A stretch of DNA of 64,000 nucleotides from the NCBI GenBank assembly GCA_002049455.2, contig KV919099.1, forward strand, positions 17,040-81,039, given 5' to 3'. The DNA comes from Porphyra umbilicalis. Its lineage: Eukaryota > Rhodophyta > Bangiophyceae > Bangiales > Bangiaceae. Positions 41,453 to 52,055 of this stretch are shown one piece after another. Positions within the stretch are counted from its first letter, which is position 1; each line of letters opens with the position of its first letter. Made by a program: the position numbers and the translations under genes. The notes beneath the pieces were generated by a model. The model searched no databases and had not been told where the DNA came from. It saw only the letters and a program-made list of their open reading frames with translations.

Positions 41453-44400
41453 TCAGTCATCATAGCGATGAAGGAAGTGGCATGCCAGCATGGCCCATGG
41501 TGTGGGATTTACATCCCTTGAGTCTGCTGATAAAAGCACTTCGTACTCGAAACATGCACGTATGGCAGTAGCGTACCAACTGGTGTTGGTCCATTGTGGT
41601 ATTACCACGGTTGCTTCCTCAGTGGTTGTTACCAAGCGTCGAAGGACTGAGTCCAAGTGTTGCACTGGAGGTACCAGAAACCCGTTGGGGAGCACTGGTA
41701 CGGGGGGATCGCTCCCGATGAGTGTCGCCTGTGCGGATTTCGGCCACACATATGTGTACGGGCCGTAAACACGGTTCAGCCGAGAGAAATGCCGCAAGGC
41801 AAGTTGGGGGTCATACGCAAAGTTGCGCGTCATGGACGGCAAGGTGGACTTGAGCCACGCCACAGGAATTACTTCCTTCATTGCAACGTCGGTACTTGAC
41901 TCTGTCCAAGAGACATCGGCATGGATAACTCCGTCACCGGTAACATGGACATGTTGGATAGTGGGTATCCACGTGGAGTCCATGACGATGTTGGCCACGG
42001 TTGTGAGCCCGGCCTGTCGGCGACTTCGTCGCGTTCGCGTTTGCCACTCGTACCCCGGTACATGCTTCTTCTTCTGTCGAAGGAAACGCACCACCAGGTT
42101 GCGGGGGAGGTTCTCCAGGGGTTCCCAGGTGTCGTCCTTCGACCCGTAGTCGAACCAGCGCACCTTAGCGCTATAGCTGTCACCCGTCTGGCGTAAGCCT
42201 AGGAGTTTGTCGATCACATACTCATCGGCAGTTGCCGGGGGTGACTTGCGTTGGTCTAGACCATCTAGCAAGGGGTGTGGAACCGTGTCCGTCGTCGTTG
42301 GACGAGGAGCTGGGGTGACATGGTCACTGCTGACGCGTTTCTCCTCGCCGTCAATGTCAATGACAAACGTGGAGGCGTCCGCGTCTGCGTCAACGACCAC
42401 GAAGGGTCCAATGGCTTTGCTTTGCAGCTTGTTTTGCCGATCGTGGTTGGTCGTGTATACGTAGTCGCCGATCTTGACGTCCGCATTGCGGGTTGCGACC
42501 CGATGGTCGAAGTTACGTTTGTAACGTTGTTGCGTCTTACGCAAGGCCTCGACCACGATGGGGATCTGCTTGCGCAGGCGGGCCATGAACTCGCGCTTGC
42601 GAGCTAGGGGTGACCCATCCTTGAGCGTTCCCTTATTGGTAAGCGGAGTGCCCGGGGGCAAGTTGCGAACCGTGAGGTTGGGGATCCGCCTTGGGATAAC
42701 AAGCTCAAATGGGGCGATGCCCGTCGACCGATGTGGTTGGCTATTATACGCCATGGTGATTACCGGGAGTAGCTCATCCCATCGTGATGGGTCGTCGGCG
42801 ACGTAGTGTCGCAGCTGAGTAGCCATGGTACGGTTGTACCGTTCGACTTGCCCATTGGTTTGGGGATGATACGCCGTGGTGCGAACCGTTTCAATGCCAA
42901 GCATTTTCATCACAGCGATGAAGAAGTTCGACATGAACTGGGGCCCTTCGTCCGATAGGATTCCGTCCGGTGGCCCGTAGGCTGACACCCACGCGTCGAT
43001 GATGGCTGACGCCACTGACATAGCCGTGATTCGCCGCAAGGCGACGCACTTGGTGAGCTTGGCGAAGCGGTCGGTGATAACCAAGATGAAGCGGTTGCCC
43101 TTCTTGGAGGCCGGGATGGGCCCAAAGATGTCAACGGATAGCTCCGTGAGAGGCTCGGTAGCCTGGAACAGGGTCAAGGGCGTGGTGTGTCGCCGCAAGG
43201 CGAGGCGGTTTTGCGCACACGTTGTGCACTTGGTGATGGTCGAATGAATATCCGTCACCATTGAAGGCCAGTAGTATGCCTTGCGCATGGTGTAATACAT
43301 CCGGTTCATACCAGGATGGGCGGCCACGGTTGCGTGGTTCTCGAGGGTCAACACGCGTTCGCGTAGCGACTTTGGAATAACCAATTGTTTGCCGTAAGGC
43401 GCACGGCGGTACAGAGCATGATGCTCATCGCGGAAGAAGGCCTTGGCCGTTCCGCGCTCCACGCGCGTGGACATCTCGACGCAGAAGTCGTCTGTTTGTT
43501 GTGCTTCGACAACGTCGTCGAACTCCACCGGTTCCGGTGTGTCGGTACCCGTGTACCTCCCCGTTCTTAAGCCGTTGGCCGTCTCGGCCAATGCCAGACA
43601 AGGTATATCATCATGGATATCTTCTGGCGGCGCCACCGTAGAGGCGCGCGACAGGAAGTCGGGCAAGTGGTGAGATGCACCTGGTTTATAAACCATATCG
43701 AATGTATATTCGGAGAGGCGAAGTCGCCATCGCATCAAGCGTCCGCTTGAGTCGGTTGTGCTGTAGATCCAGCTAAGTGCTTGGTGATCCGTTTGGATGA
43801 GGAAGCGTTGTCCGTCGAGGAAGTGCCTCAACTTGAGGACAGCCCACACAACGCCGAGGCATTCTCGCTCCGTGGTGGAGTAGTTCTGCTCTGCAGCAGT
43901 GAGTCCTCGGCTCCAATACCCGACAGGGTGAAGCAGTTCGCCCGGCTCCTCTTGGAGGAGGGTACAACCAACTTGGTCGGCGCAGGCGTCCACGTCAACG
44001 ACGAGCTTCCGATTGGCCTTCGGCAAGGCAAGTACCGGTGGGCTCAACAGTGCGTTGCGAAGGTCCTCGAAGGCGGCGATAGCCACGTCCGTCGGTGGTG
44101 GTAAATCCGGTGGGATCTCGGCCCTAGTCAGGGCGTTCAGGGGCTTTGCTCGTTTGGCAAAGTCTTTGACAAACCGTCGATAGACGTTGCACATGCCCAA
44201 GAAGCTTTTCAGCTGGGTCTTTGTGGTTGGGAACTTGGCATGCTTCAGAGCATCCACGTTCTTGTTGTGCACGTGCAGTTGCCCGGGGCGGACAATGTGT
44301 CCTACGTACTCGACCTCATCGGAGAACCACGTGCACTTTTCCAAGTTGAGGGTGACCCCGGCTTCGCGGAGACGGTGAAGAACCGTGTCAACGTCTTTGA

Positions 44401-45505
44401 CGTGTTGTTCCGCGTTTGCGGAGAAGATGATGACATCGTCTAAGTAGACGAGGCATATCTGCCACTTCAAACCGGAGAGGATAATATCCAACGCGCGCTG
44501 GAAGGTAGCGGGCGCGTTCGTCAAGCCGAAAGGCATGGATAACCAGTGGTATATACCACAGTGCGTTGTGAACGCCGTCTTCTCTTGGTCGTCCTTGCGT
44601 AAGGGTACTTGCCAGTACCCCGCGGTGCAGTCGAGAGACGTGAACACCTGGGCATCTCCCAAGGAGTCGAGGCAGTCCTCCATCCGAGGCAAGGGATAAG
44701 CATCCTTCTTGGTGATGTTGTTTAACCGACGATAGTCGACACAGAACCGGGCTTTGCCGTTCTTCTTGGGTACAATTACCACGGGGCTTGCCCAAGCACT
44801 ATGGCTAGGGGCAATGACGTTGAGCTTCAACATCTTGTTGATCTGATCAGCGATGATCTGCCGTTTGAACGGCCCGGTGCGGTAGGGTTGGGCCCGTATG
44901 GGCAGAGCGTCGGGAGGAGTGACGATGGCGTGCTCCGTAGCACGGATGACGCCAAGGGTTCCATCCCACATAGACGAATGCGTCTTCAGCATGTCTCGAA
45001 TCTGCTTGTGCAGGTACTCGGGTGCCTCACTGAGGTCGAGGTCCTCGAGTGGGTCACGACTCGCGTCGTCCGATGAGTTATCGGTTCCACCCTTTGGGGT
45101 GTTGTCATCCAAGACGGCGGAGAGCATCGGCCCTTGGTAGGGTTCTGCAAACCCCAAGGTAGAGTTCTTGCGAACAATGACTTGGTCCTTGCCGAAGTTG
45201 CATAACTTGACCAGGAATGGTTCGTCCGGTTTGACGATGGCGATGCCGCGGGCGACTGCCATGGACTTGTGTCGGCACAACCGAATGTTCGGTGTGATGG
45301 TAACCATACCAGGCGTGTCGCACGTGGCCATGATCCACTCCTCCTTGTGTCCGTTGACACGCACCTGTTTGCAGGCTCGAACCCGAGCGGGTTTATCTTG
45401 CCAGTGGCGGTCCCACGCGCTGTCGTTAAGACAAGCTAAGATCGGCGTTGGCCGAGGTTGCTCTTCCGTGCATCGCACGTGCTCTTGCCAGACGATCTTG
45501 CGCAA
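41453..45505 (-). CDS. pol: Retrotransposon Pol: RT, RNase H, integrase, chromodomain, extra C-terminal region
   Basis: A frame of 1350 codons. Reverse transcriptase: PFGLTNAPATFQ and the catalytic YLDD at about 44437-44450. RNase H: TDHQALSWIY and DACADQVGCTLLQ. Integrase: a zinc finger with H and C ligands (HATVAAHPGMNRMYY, then CTTCAQ, about 43220-43340), then the D,D,E residues in VDIFGP, SDEGPQF and NGQVERYNR (about 43135, 42940, 42850). Chromodomain: YVIDKLLGLRQTGDSYSAKV, RWFDYGSKDDTWEP (about 42100-42215). About 190 further residues follow, including GFLVPPVQHLDSVLRRL and ATVVIPQWTNTSWYAT, which are not part of the usual chromovirus Pol. The N-terminus is joined to protease only by a frame change near 45510. 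The RT and integrase motifs are intact. Confidence 0.93.
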   Translation of the reverse strand: MRKIVWQEHVRCTEEQPRPTPILACLNDSAWDRHWQDKPARVRACKQVRVNGHKEEWIMATCDTPGMVTITPNIRLCRHKSMAVARGIAIVKPDEPFLVKLCNFGKDQVIVRKNSTLGFAEPYQGPMLSAVLDDNTPKGGTDNSSDDASRDPLEDLDLSEAPEYLHKQIRDMLKTHSSMWDGTLGVIRATEHAIVTPPDALPIRAQPYRTGPFKRQIIADQINKMLKLNVIAPSHSAWASPVVIVPKKNGKARFCVDYRRLNNITKKDAYPLPRMEDCLDSLGDAQVFTSLDCTAGYWQVPLRKDDQEKTAFTTHCGIYHWLSMPFGLTNAPATFQRALDIILSGLKWQICLVYLDDVIIFSANAEQHVKDVDTVLHRLREAGVTLNLEKCTWFSDEVEYVGHIVRPGQLHVHNKNVDALKHAKFPTTKTQLKSFLGMCNVYRRFVKDFAKRAKPLNALTRAEIPPDLPPPTDVAIAAFEDLRNALLSPPVLALPKANRKLVVDVDACADQVGCTLLQEEPGELLHPVGYWSRGLTAAEQNYSTTERECLGVVWAVLKLRHFLDGQRFLIQTDHQALSWIYSTTDSSGRLMRWRLRLSEYTFDMVYKPGASHHLPDFLSRASTVAPPEDIHDDIPCLALAETANGLRTGRYTGTDTPEPVEFDDVVEAQQTDDFCVEMSTRVERGTAKAFFRDEHHALYRRAPYGKQLVIPKSLRERVLTLENHATVAAHPGMNRMYYTMRKAYYWPSMVTDIHSTITKCTTCAQNRLALRRHTTPLTLFQATEPLTELSVDIFGPIPASKKGNRFILVITDRFAKLTKCVALRRITAMSVASAIIDAWVSAYGPPDGILSDEGPQFMSNFFIAVMKMLGIETVRTTAYHPQTNGQVERYNRTMATQLRHYVADDPSRWDELLPVITMAYNSQPHRSTGIAPFELVIPRRIPNLTVRNLPPGTPLTNKGTLKDGSPLARKREFMARLRKQIPIVVEALRKTQQRYKRNFDHRVATRNADVKIGDYVYTTNHDRQNKLQSKAIGPFVVVDADADASTFVIDIDGEEKRVSSDHVTPAPRPTTTDTVPHPLLDGLDQRKSPPATADEYVIDKLLGLRQTGDSYSAKVRWFDYGSKDDTWEPLENLPRNLVVRFLRQKKKHVPGYEWQTRTRRSRRQAGLTTVANIVMDSTWIPTIQHVHVTGDGVIHADVSWTESSTDVAMKEVIPVAWLKSTLPSMTRNFAYDPQLALRHFSRLNRVYGPYTYVWPKSAQATLIGSDPPVPVLPNGFLVPPVQHLDSVLRRLVTTTEEATVVIPQWTNTSWYATAIRACFEYEVLLSADSRDVNPTPWAMLACHFLHRYDD

Positions 45506-46041
45506 GCGCGGCAGATGCCCTCGATGTTTTGTTCAATGAACTCGGTGCCAAGAATGCACGGGACTGACAAGTTGTCGGCAACGAGGAATCGGTCAAATAG
45601 ACGCACACCTCCGGTGTCTACATACAGATGTATGGCATACTTCGTCACAAGACGATTGTTGTTTGCATCTCGGATGCGCGGAAGCGTAGTCAACTCTTCG
45701 GCGTAAGCCATCCAGTTCGAAGGGAGAACACTAGTTCGCACTATGTTCACCCCGGCGCCCGTGTCTAAGGCAGGGCGGCAACTTCGCATTATGCGCAGGC
45801 ATGGGCCTAACGTGGCTGCGATCTCATAGTGCCGAAGGGCACGACGTAAGAGTCTTGTCACCGTACGCTTTCGCGTTCCGCCGGGCAACCCCAAGTCGGG
45901 CACCCGGCCTAGACGTTTTTCGAGTCGTCCACGGCGTCGGCCGGATGCTCGACTTCGTCTTCCTCGACGTTGCCGTCGGCAAGGGCATGAACGCCGATAG
46001 GCGGTTGCCGACGTTCGCGAGGGCGATAAGGCTCGGCACAC
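45506..46041 (-). CDS. Retrotransposon aspartic protease region
   Basis: The frame of the ORF running 46041 to 45436 contains ALDTGAGVNIV at about 45740-45775, the active-site DTGA of retropepsins. LFDRFLVADNLSVPCILGTE (about 45560-45615) follows, corresponding to the ILG flap-side motif. It overlaps the end of the gag frame by about 130 bases and passes into the RT frame near 45510 by a one-base shift. Sequence before about 45800 in this frame is not convincingly coding. Confidence 0.75.
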
Positions 46042-47553
46042 TGTGCGGCGAAGTGCCCCGGCTTGTTACAGTTGTAACAGATGTCAGCCCGATTGGCTTG
46101 AGGGACGGCAGCCCGAGGGGGCGGCGGGGTGCGAACCGGTGTGAACGGTCGTTCCGTCGTCGTCCGCTGGTCTTGTGTCGCGTAAGCGACTTTGATCGCC
46201 GTTGGGCGGGTAATCTTGAGTTGCAAACGCAACTTGTTGGTGCCGTCCCAGTACATCTGGGCGGTGGCGACCGTCTCGGACAGGGTTCGGTCGGGGAACT
46301 GGTCGTTCAGTACCCGGACGTGCGCTTGCACAAGGTCCGAAAGACCAGTGATGAAGACGTCCTTAACGTCTTGGATGTCGAACAAACCGTTCAGGAGGTC
46401 GCATTGCGTTTCCACGCGATGACCAAAGGCCGTGGGCGCCTCGTTGTCTTGTTGCTTCATCGTAATGATGTCTTGATAGGCGTTAGCCATGGTTGCGTGT
46501 GTCGCATACTTCGAAAGAAGCCAGTTGACGGCATCTCCGTAGGTACGGATGGCGTAACGCTTACGTCCGAGGGTGCTGTTAAGCGCGCCGGAGAAGGCCA
46601 TCTTGGCGTTGCCGGCTAGTCGAAAGACCATAAGCGGAAGGGCTTGACCGTGCGTCAGCCCAGCCGCGTCGCACGCGCGGCGAAAGGTCGTCAAGAACGT
46701 GAAGATGCCCAAGGGCAGGGCTCCCGTGAATGGCTGTTGCCCATGGAACGCTCCGTCCAAACGTTTGTTGAGACGGTGCGACCGCTGTGCCTCTTTAGGC
46801 GTATACGTCAGTTGACGGCGGTCAGGAAGTACGTCCTGTAGTCCAGGAGTGTCTTGAAGCGGCTATTAGCCGGGCGGATCACCTTGATCCTATCGGCTTT
46901 TTCAAGTCGCTCCTTCCGTTTGGTGGGGGGCGCGGGGCGCTTGCGCGCGGCCGCGTCCGACTCGCTCGAGCTTTCGCTCGGCGAGGACCCACTTGGGGGC
47001 GACGGCGGGTGTGGGGGCCCGTGGCCATCGTCCGAAGAGGACGTGTCCGTCGCGTTGGGGTTGTCGTCGTCTGACGACGTCGGGCTTGACCCAGACGCGG
47101 AATCGTCGGAAGATGAGGAAAGCGCGGCGTTAGCCGGAGCGTCCTTGCGGACGGACTTGTCCTTAATCACCTTGCTCGTCTTCTTGACGTCCTTGGTCTT
47201 GTCGCCCGACTGGCGGCGAGACTTAGCCACACGGCGTTCCTCCTCATGGGAGTCGACCTTGCGCAGGGCCTCGACGTCGTCGACCAACTTGTCATTGGCT
47301 CGCGCCAGAGACTCGTTAGTCTGTTCTTGGGCCGTTAGGCGTCGCTGAAGTGCTTCAACGGCCGCCTTCAGGCTCTCCACCACCTGCATCTGCCCGAGGC
47401 GGCTTGATCCGCAGGGATGGGAGGAGTTGGAGCACCGTCCGTGGGGGCGTCGGAGGCGGCAGGAGTGCCTTGTCCCCCGCCCGGCGGCCGGTAGCCAGAT
47501 GGCAACTTGCCGTCTCTGGCTCGCCGAGTGCCGCCGGTACCACCAGTAGACAT
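45909..47553 (-). CDS. gag: Retrotransposon Gag, in three frame segments
   Basis: Segment 1 starts at ATG 47553 (MSTGGTGGTRRARDGKLPSG). Segment 2 (from about 47395 to 46808) has a coiled coil, SLKAAVEALQRRLTAQEQTN, then a Ser/Asp-rich and Lys-rich stretch. Segment 3 (about 46815 to 45909) is the capsid-like part (FTGALPLGIFTFLTTFRRAC, YGDAVNWLLSKYATHA) and a CCHC knuckle CYNCNKPGHFAAQC near 46050-46090. Each junction needs a -1 shift or one restored base. The product would assemble the virus-like particle and bind element RNA. Confidence 0.8.
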
Positions 47554-47764
47554 ACTGGGACCTGAACAAGTGTTCCGACTTGGCTTACGCCCTGCGCGCC
47601 AACGTCGGAGATCTCAACCGTGATGCCCCCGGCACCACGCCCACAAGTCAAATGGCTTACGCCCCGCGCGCCAAGCGACCGTATCGACACCGTCACAATG
47701 CCACGAGGCAGCGAGAAAGTTCTCGGGGACACCGTGCCGCGAGGCACGATGAAGGCGAGGGTAT

Positions 47765-47781
47765 CCCCTGCTGCTCCACCA
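47765..47781 (-). promoter_or_regulatory. Primer-binding site
   Basis: On the minus strand two bases after the 5' LTR comes TGGTGGAGCAGCAGGGG, with the TGG that pairs to a tRNA CCA end. The priming tRNA was not identified. Confidence 0.7.
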
Positions 47782-47783
47782 AA

Positions 47784-48177
47784 TGTGGTATTAATAACGT
47801 TAGTTCAATTACCAGTGTACTGAGACCGACCGTAGCCAAGCAATAAAGCGAGTTCTATCGCCGTCGCGGCGAGGAAGAAGACCTTTTGTTGAAGGGCATC
47901 CGATGGGGAGCCGGGTGGTGCCCACGACGGCGACCCCGGACCCACGGTGGTTTAATACAAACAACGGCACTGGTCGATCGACCATCCGATCAAGCGATCG
48001 TAATGAGTGCCGGCAGACAGATAAGACAGGCAAGCAAACAAGCAAATAAAAAATAAACAATGCGGAAGTAACCCCCCAAAGGGCGTGCCACAAGCCGAGT
48101 CACACACATCCGTGGATTCGGCCAGTCGAGGGGGCTACCCGTGGCTAATTGCCGATTGGTAGCAGAGATATGCTACA
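47784..48177 (-). repeat. 5' LTR (right, 394 bp)
   Basis: Direct copy of 39286-39679 with one base difference. In element orientation (minus) this is the upstream LTR and should carry the promoter; I do not see a clear TATA box. Confidence 0.93.
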
Positions 48178-48182
48178 CGCTT
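48178..48182. repeat. Target-site duplication CGCTT, right copy
   Basis: Matches 39281-39285 exactly and abuts the right LTR. Confidence 0.9.
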
Positions 48183-50338
48183 CTCAGGCAACCCGGACGT
48201 GCCGTCCCGGTCAACAGAAGACCGCATGCACTTCAAGTACGCGAATGCGTTTGGCTGGCCGTTGATCAGCACGACAGCGTAATGGTGGACTTCTCCGTAT
48301 ACGTTAGTGAGTACATCAATCGCACCGCGCCCCCGCCTTGCCGCCTGCCGCATGTGCAAGCGGACCCGCACGAGATGGTTCCTCTAGCGGTCATCCGCAT
48401 CTTCGGAGCAAGAAACAGTGCCCGTAATTTGGTCATTTGACAGCCGCATTCGGAAGTACTTCTTGGCATAAATTATTGCCGGCACATTGGAGGCACCTTC
48501 CAACGCCAACACTGCCTTCAGTGCATCCAGCTCTGCGCCAATCACAGGAGCCGTTGCACTGCGTGGAGGAAGAAGATCGACCTTGGGTTCCTTTGAAAAG
48601 GAAAACGTGCCAGCGGGATTCTTGGGTTCGTGTTGAATGGGTTTTCCCGTCTCGTGCGCCCATGCCTCCGCCAGGTGCTCCTCAGAAAAACTCGTACCCA
48701 GCTCAGACGAGTGTTTAGCAGTGATTGCCGTAGTCAGAGCAGCGTACGGAAACCTTCTCGACCGTATGAGGCGAGAAAGAGTGCCAAAGGAGCGCTCGGT
48801 AGGAATCTGCCAGTACGACCAAGCGGGGCCGCAAGATCGCAGATTGGCGGCTACTTCCAGCAGAGCCACAACGGTTGGTTGACATACACGAAGCCGCTCC
48901 TCCTTGCCGGCGTAGACATGCGCGTAGAAGTCCAGGCAGAAGCGCTTGAGGAACCGATCGGCCGCCCGTAGCTCGTCCGTGGTCATGGAGCCGGGCTTGA
49001 AAATAATTCGCCCTGCGTGGCAAAGCAGCATGAACATTTTGAAATTGGCTCCGGAATTCGATCCGGAAGTACGACTTCGCCGACGCTCAGCAGGAAGAAC
49101 ATCCAATCAACGGCCTTGTACGAGCCCGAATGTTTGGAAACGTCGCGCAGCGAGCGCGCTTGGCTGAGCGGTATGGTTCGCCGGCCTGCCTTGACCTCGC
49201 GGCCGATGGCCTCGCGGACCGCCTTAGGCATGATCCAGGCCTGGTTTTTGCCCAGCTTGTCACTCTCGCCAGCGAAAAACTCCCACATACGGGAAACAAC
49301 GTTAAGGAGAAGCAGGTGCATGGTGTCGTACGGGAGCAAGTCCGGCCCAATTTCCCGTAGGTACTTCAGGGCCGGGTAGCGCGCCTTGTCGTCAGGGCTT
49401 GGAGAAAAGAACAAAGAGTACCCCTTGAAGCCCTCCTTCTGGGCCAGGTTGCTAACGACTATCTTGCTCCTGCCCTCTTGGCAGGCCGCTTCCACCCGCG
49501 CCACGCTGGCAGAGATGGATGCCACTGTCCGCCGCGGTGTCGAATTCCCGCTCACGTCAAAGCGAGGACGTTTGGATGGAGGGGGGTCGTCGGGAGCGTA
49601 TGGGTGGTAGCAGTAGCGGCGCTTGTACCACACCCCCCGAAACAGGCGGAATCTTCCGGGATGCTCACCGTTGCCACCAATGGCATTCAGCAACTTGTCC
49701 CCGCCGGGCATGTCTGTGGTGAACTGTATCACGAAAGCGTGAACAGTCTGGGGCTTCGTATACCCGGCCACATCAACTCCGCTCACCCCCGCTGCGAGGG
49801 CATTGAGCTCCTCCGCGATGAGGTGTAGGAAGGAATCCAAATCAGCAGGTTGGCCAGGTCCAGGAGTGACCCCAAGGATCAATTGGGACACGCCTTGTAC
49901 TCTTGAACTTGGATCGACGTTAAGTATGGTTGCAAAAATCGGCCAACCTTCGAAATCACGCTGCTTCCAGGGTTGAAAATAGTCTGTGGAAATACTCAGC
50001 GCGATGCTTGTGTTCGAAGAAAAGTAGCCCAGCTCCACCAACTTGCGAAACGTGGCGGCGTCGAACCAATCACGAAGGTCTTCAACAGGGTTGGACGCGA
50101 CTGCCTCTCGTGCCTCTTGCATCGCTTTGACCATACCGGCCCCTATTTTTGCATCAGCAAGCATCATTCGAAGCCAGGGCAGAAGTGGCCAGTACGTGAC
50201 TTGCTTGTGGGGCTTGCCATCGTCGGCAGCCGCGCCCACCTGCATCTGAATGTCATTTTCTGCATCGCACGGCATCTCGGGCACTGTACACGACATCGGG
50301 ACGGCTCTCGACGTGCTCCAAGAAATACATGTGTGCAT
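48178..50338 (-). pseudogene. Tnp2-like (CACTA/EnSpm-type) transposase, main part, broken
   Basis: The N-terminal frame (50338 to about 49040) has STDYFQPWKQRDFEGWPIFA then LILGVTPGPGQPADLDSFLH and LLPYDTMHLLLLNVVSRMWE. These correspond to the Tnp2 blocks around wPi-y-Nlpp-r, GPk-P-n and yD-MH. A one-base frame change near 49040 leads to MFMLLCHAGRIIFKPGSM, GPAWSYWQIPTERSFGTLSR and RSRRFPYAAL, which match the DUF4218-type domain (gp-w-f-mER-g-lk). An in-frame TAG at 48386-48384 then precedes AIDVLTNVYGEVHHYAVV. The retrotransposon splits the next codons at 48178. The family normally excises and inserts DNA transposons; this copy cannot be active as read. Confidence 0.75.
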
Positions 50339-51007
50339 ATTGTCGACATTTTATAGTCCGTATATGTCATTTCTCTGCTGCAATGTCCTTGGCCGCGACC
50401 GGTCAATTCTAAGACTGAGAGCGTGAGGACTTGGCCGCCAACCTGACCTTAGGGCAGTCCATGAAGATACCAAAGGCAGGAAAATGCGTGCAACTATCCG
50501 GCCATCCGCAACAACTGTGTCGGCTTGAGTTCTCCGATCCCATTAGGACATCATTTCAACTGCATCTCATGGGTGCCAGGGTTGGGAAAGCGGATGGAAA
50601 GGTCGATGACACAGCTTGAAACCCCAAACACAGGTCTCGAAAGATGCAGAGTGTCTTGGTTGCTCATGTTGGCAGGTATGGCCAATGAACAAGCTCAGAG
50701 GTGCTACTTTATCCCTTGCAGACGATCACACGAGAATCTCCTCCATTATTGAGCCCGATCCGGGGAACACTGTCTCGCTCCTCCTCTGCGGGTGCCCTGC
50801 TGCCGCTGCGCGCGTGGTGGTGTTCACCAGACCCGACGCAGCAGAGAGCCCGTCATCACGCTGCTCCCGCCCGGTCCCTGTCGGCACGTCGCGTTCGTGC
50901 CAGTCGCGTGGCACTCGACGTCTTTGCCTTGTTTGTTGTCGTTGTCATTGTCCGCCCCCCCCTTTCCTCCACTCTAATACGGTGGTTGCTCGGTTACCTG
51001 CATCGCG
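50339..51007. other. Spacer between transposase remnant and beta-barrel gene
   Basis: 50339-50780 is the AT-richer flank of the transposase. From about 50780 the DNA becomes pyrimidine-rich up to the next start codon and probably holds the promoter and leader of the beta-barrel gene. No transposon end motif was found. Confidence 0.4.
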
Positions 51008-52055
51008 ATGGACCCGCGCAAGTGGTTCGGCCGTCCGGCCGTGGCCGTGGCGCCCAAGGTACGTGTGCAGTGGTATAACTGTCAGTTTTGGCGCTCATTT
51101 TAGCAAGGGGGTGCGGACCAGTCTTTCCTGCCTCTATGCGTCGCGGCGGGCCCTTGCCCTTTCGTGATCCCACTCGACGACTCCCCGTTTGACTGGCTTC
51201 TGACATCGCCTTTTTTCCCACCCCCTGACACTTGCTTTTTTTTTTCACATCCCCCCCAATGTTGCGGACACGCAGCGCCTCGTGGCCTATGCCCACTATG
51301 CGGAGCTGTCCAACGCGGTCGGCTCGTCAGGCGCGAGCCTGACCGCGACCTACCACTCGAAGAAGGACGCGCTGACGCTCGACGGCGCCGTCGCGGTCGC
51401 CCCCTCCTCCCGCATGTACGCGTCGTACGCGCTCGCCGACCGCTCCCTGACGCGCATCGGCGCCGAGACGGCGATGCTCGCCACCGCCGACGCGATGCCC
51501 GTCCTCGCGGACCTCTCCTACGCCCCCGCCCGGGATACGGTGACGGCGCAGCTGTCGGCGCGGCGGGGCGCCAACAAGGCCACCGCGTGGCTGTCGGCGG
51601 CCAATGTCGGCACGGCCGTCGGCTCCCTCCGCTCCATGTGGGACAAGTCGTCGACGTCGGTGGCGGCGGGCGAAGCCGCCAAGCCCCTCTCGTACGAGCA
51701 GCGGCTCGAGTTTGAGTCCCGCCTCACCGACGCGGAGACGCTCCGCCTGCAGTACGACGTGCGGTCGCGGTCGACGCGCGTCAAGCTGACGCGCGTCCTC
51801 GACAAGAAGAACCGCGTCGACGCCGAGTACTCCCGCACCTCGACCGCCTCCCAGTCGTTTGTGGCCGGCTACCAACACAAGGTCGACAGCCGCAACAAGC
51901 TGACCGCCTCCGCCAACTTTGGCCGCCAAGTGTACAATGTGGAGTGGGAGAACAAGGCGGACGGGGGGCCGTGGACGGTCAAGGCGGCGCTGCCGTTTGC
52001 GGGCGCGCCGACATCGTTGGGGGACTTTACGGTGCGGCGCAAGTTTGAGTTTTGA
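51008..52055 (+). CDS. Outer-membrane beta-barrel protein, plastid envelope or VDAC-like, two exons
   Basis: Exon 1 (51008-51058) encodes MDPRKWFGRPAVAVAPK and ends at a consensus donor (AAG|GTACGT). The intron ends in a poly-T tract and ACGCAG at 51275. Exon 2 (51276-52055) begins RLVAYAHYAELSNAV. The 276-residue protein has no long hydrophobic helix. It alternates polar and hydrophobic residues in short strands (SLTATYHSKKDALTLDGAVA, RLQYDVRSRSTRVKLTRVLD, KLTASANFGRQVYNVEWENK) and ends in aromatic F (TVRRKFEF), the pattern of mitochondrial and plastid outer-membrane barrels. Length fits OEP24 or VDAC families, but I cannot choose between them. The reading frame is clean, unlike its neighbours. 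Confidence 0.72.

Larger units (their letters stand above)
39286..48177 (-). mobile_element. Complete Ty3/gypsy chromovirus-type LTR retrotransposon (8.9 kb), minus orientation
   Basis: Two 394-bp direct repeats beginning TG and ending CA bound an internal region coding on the minus strand in the order gag, protease, RT, RNase H, integrase, chromodomain. That order (integrase after RNase H) and the chromodomain place it among chromovirus-type Ty3/gypsy elements. It interrupts the coding region of a Tnp2-like transposase. LTR near-identity (one difference, 39630 region A against 48127 region G) indicates a recent insertion. Reading frames shift between gag segments, protease and RT. Confidence 0.92.
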
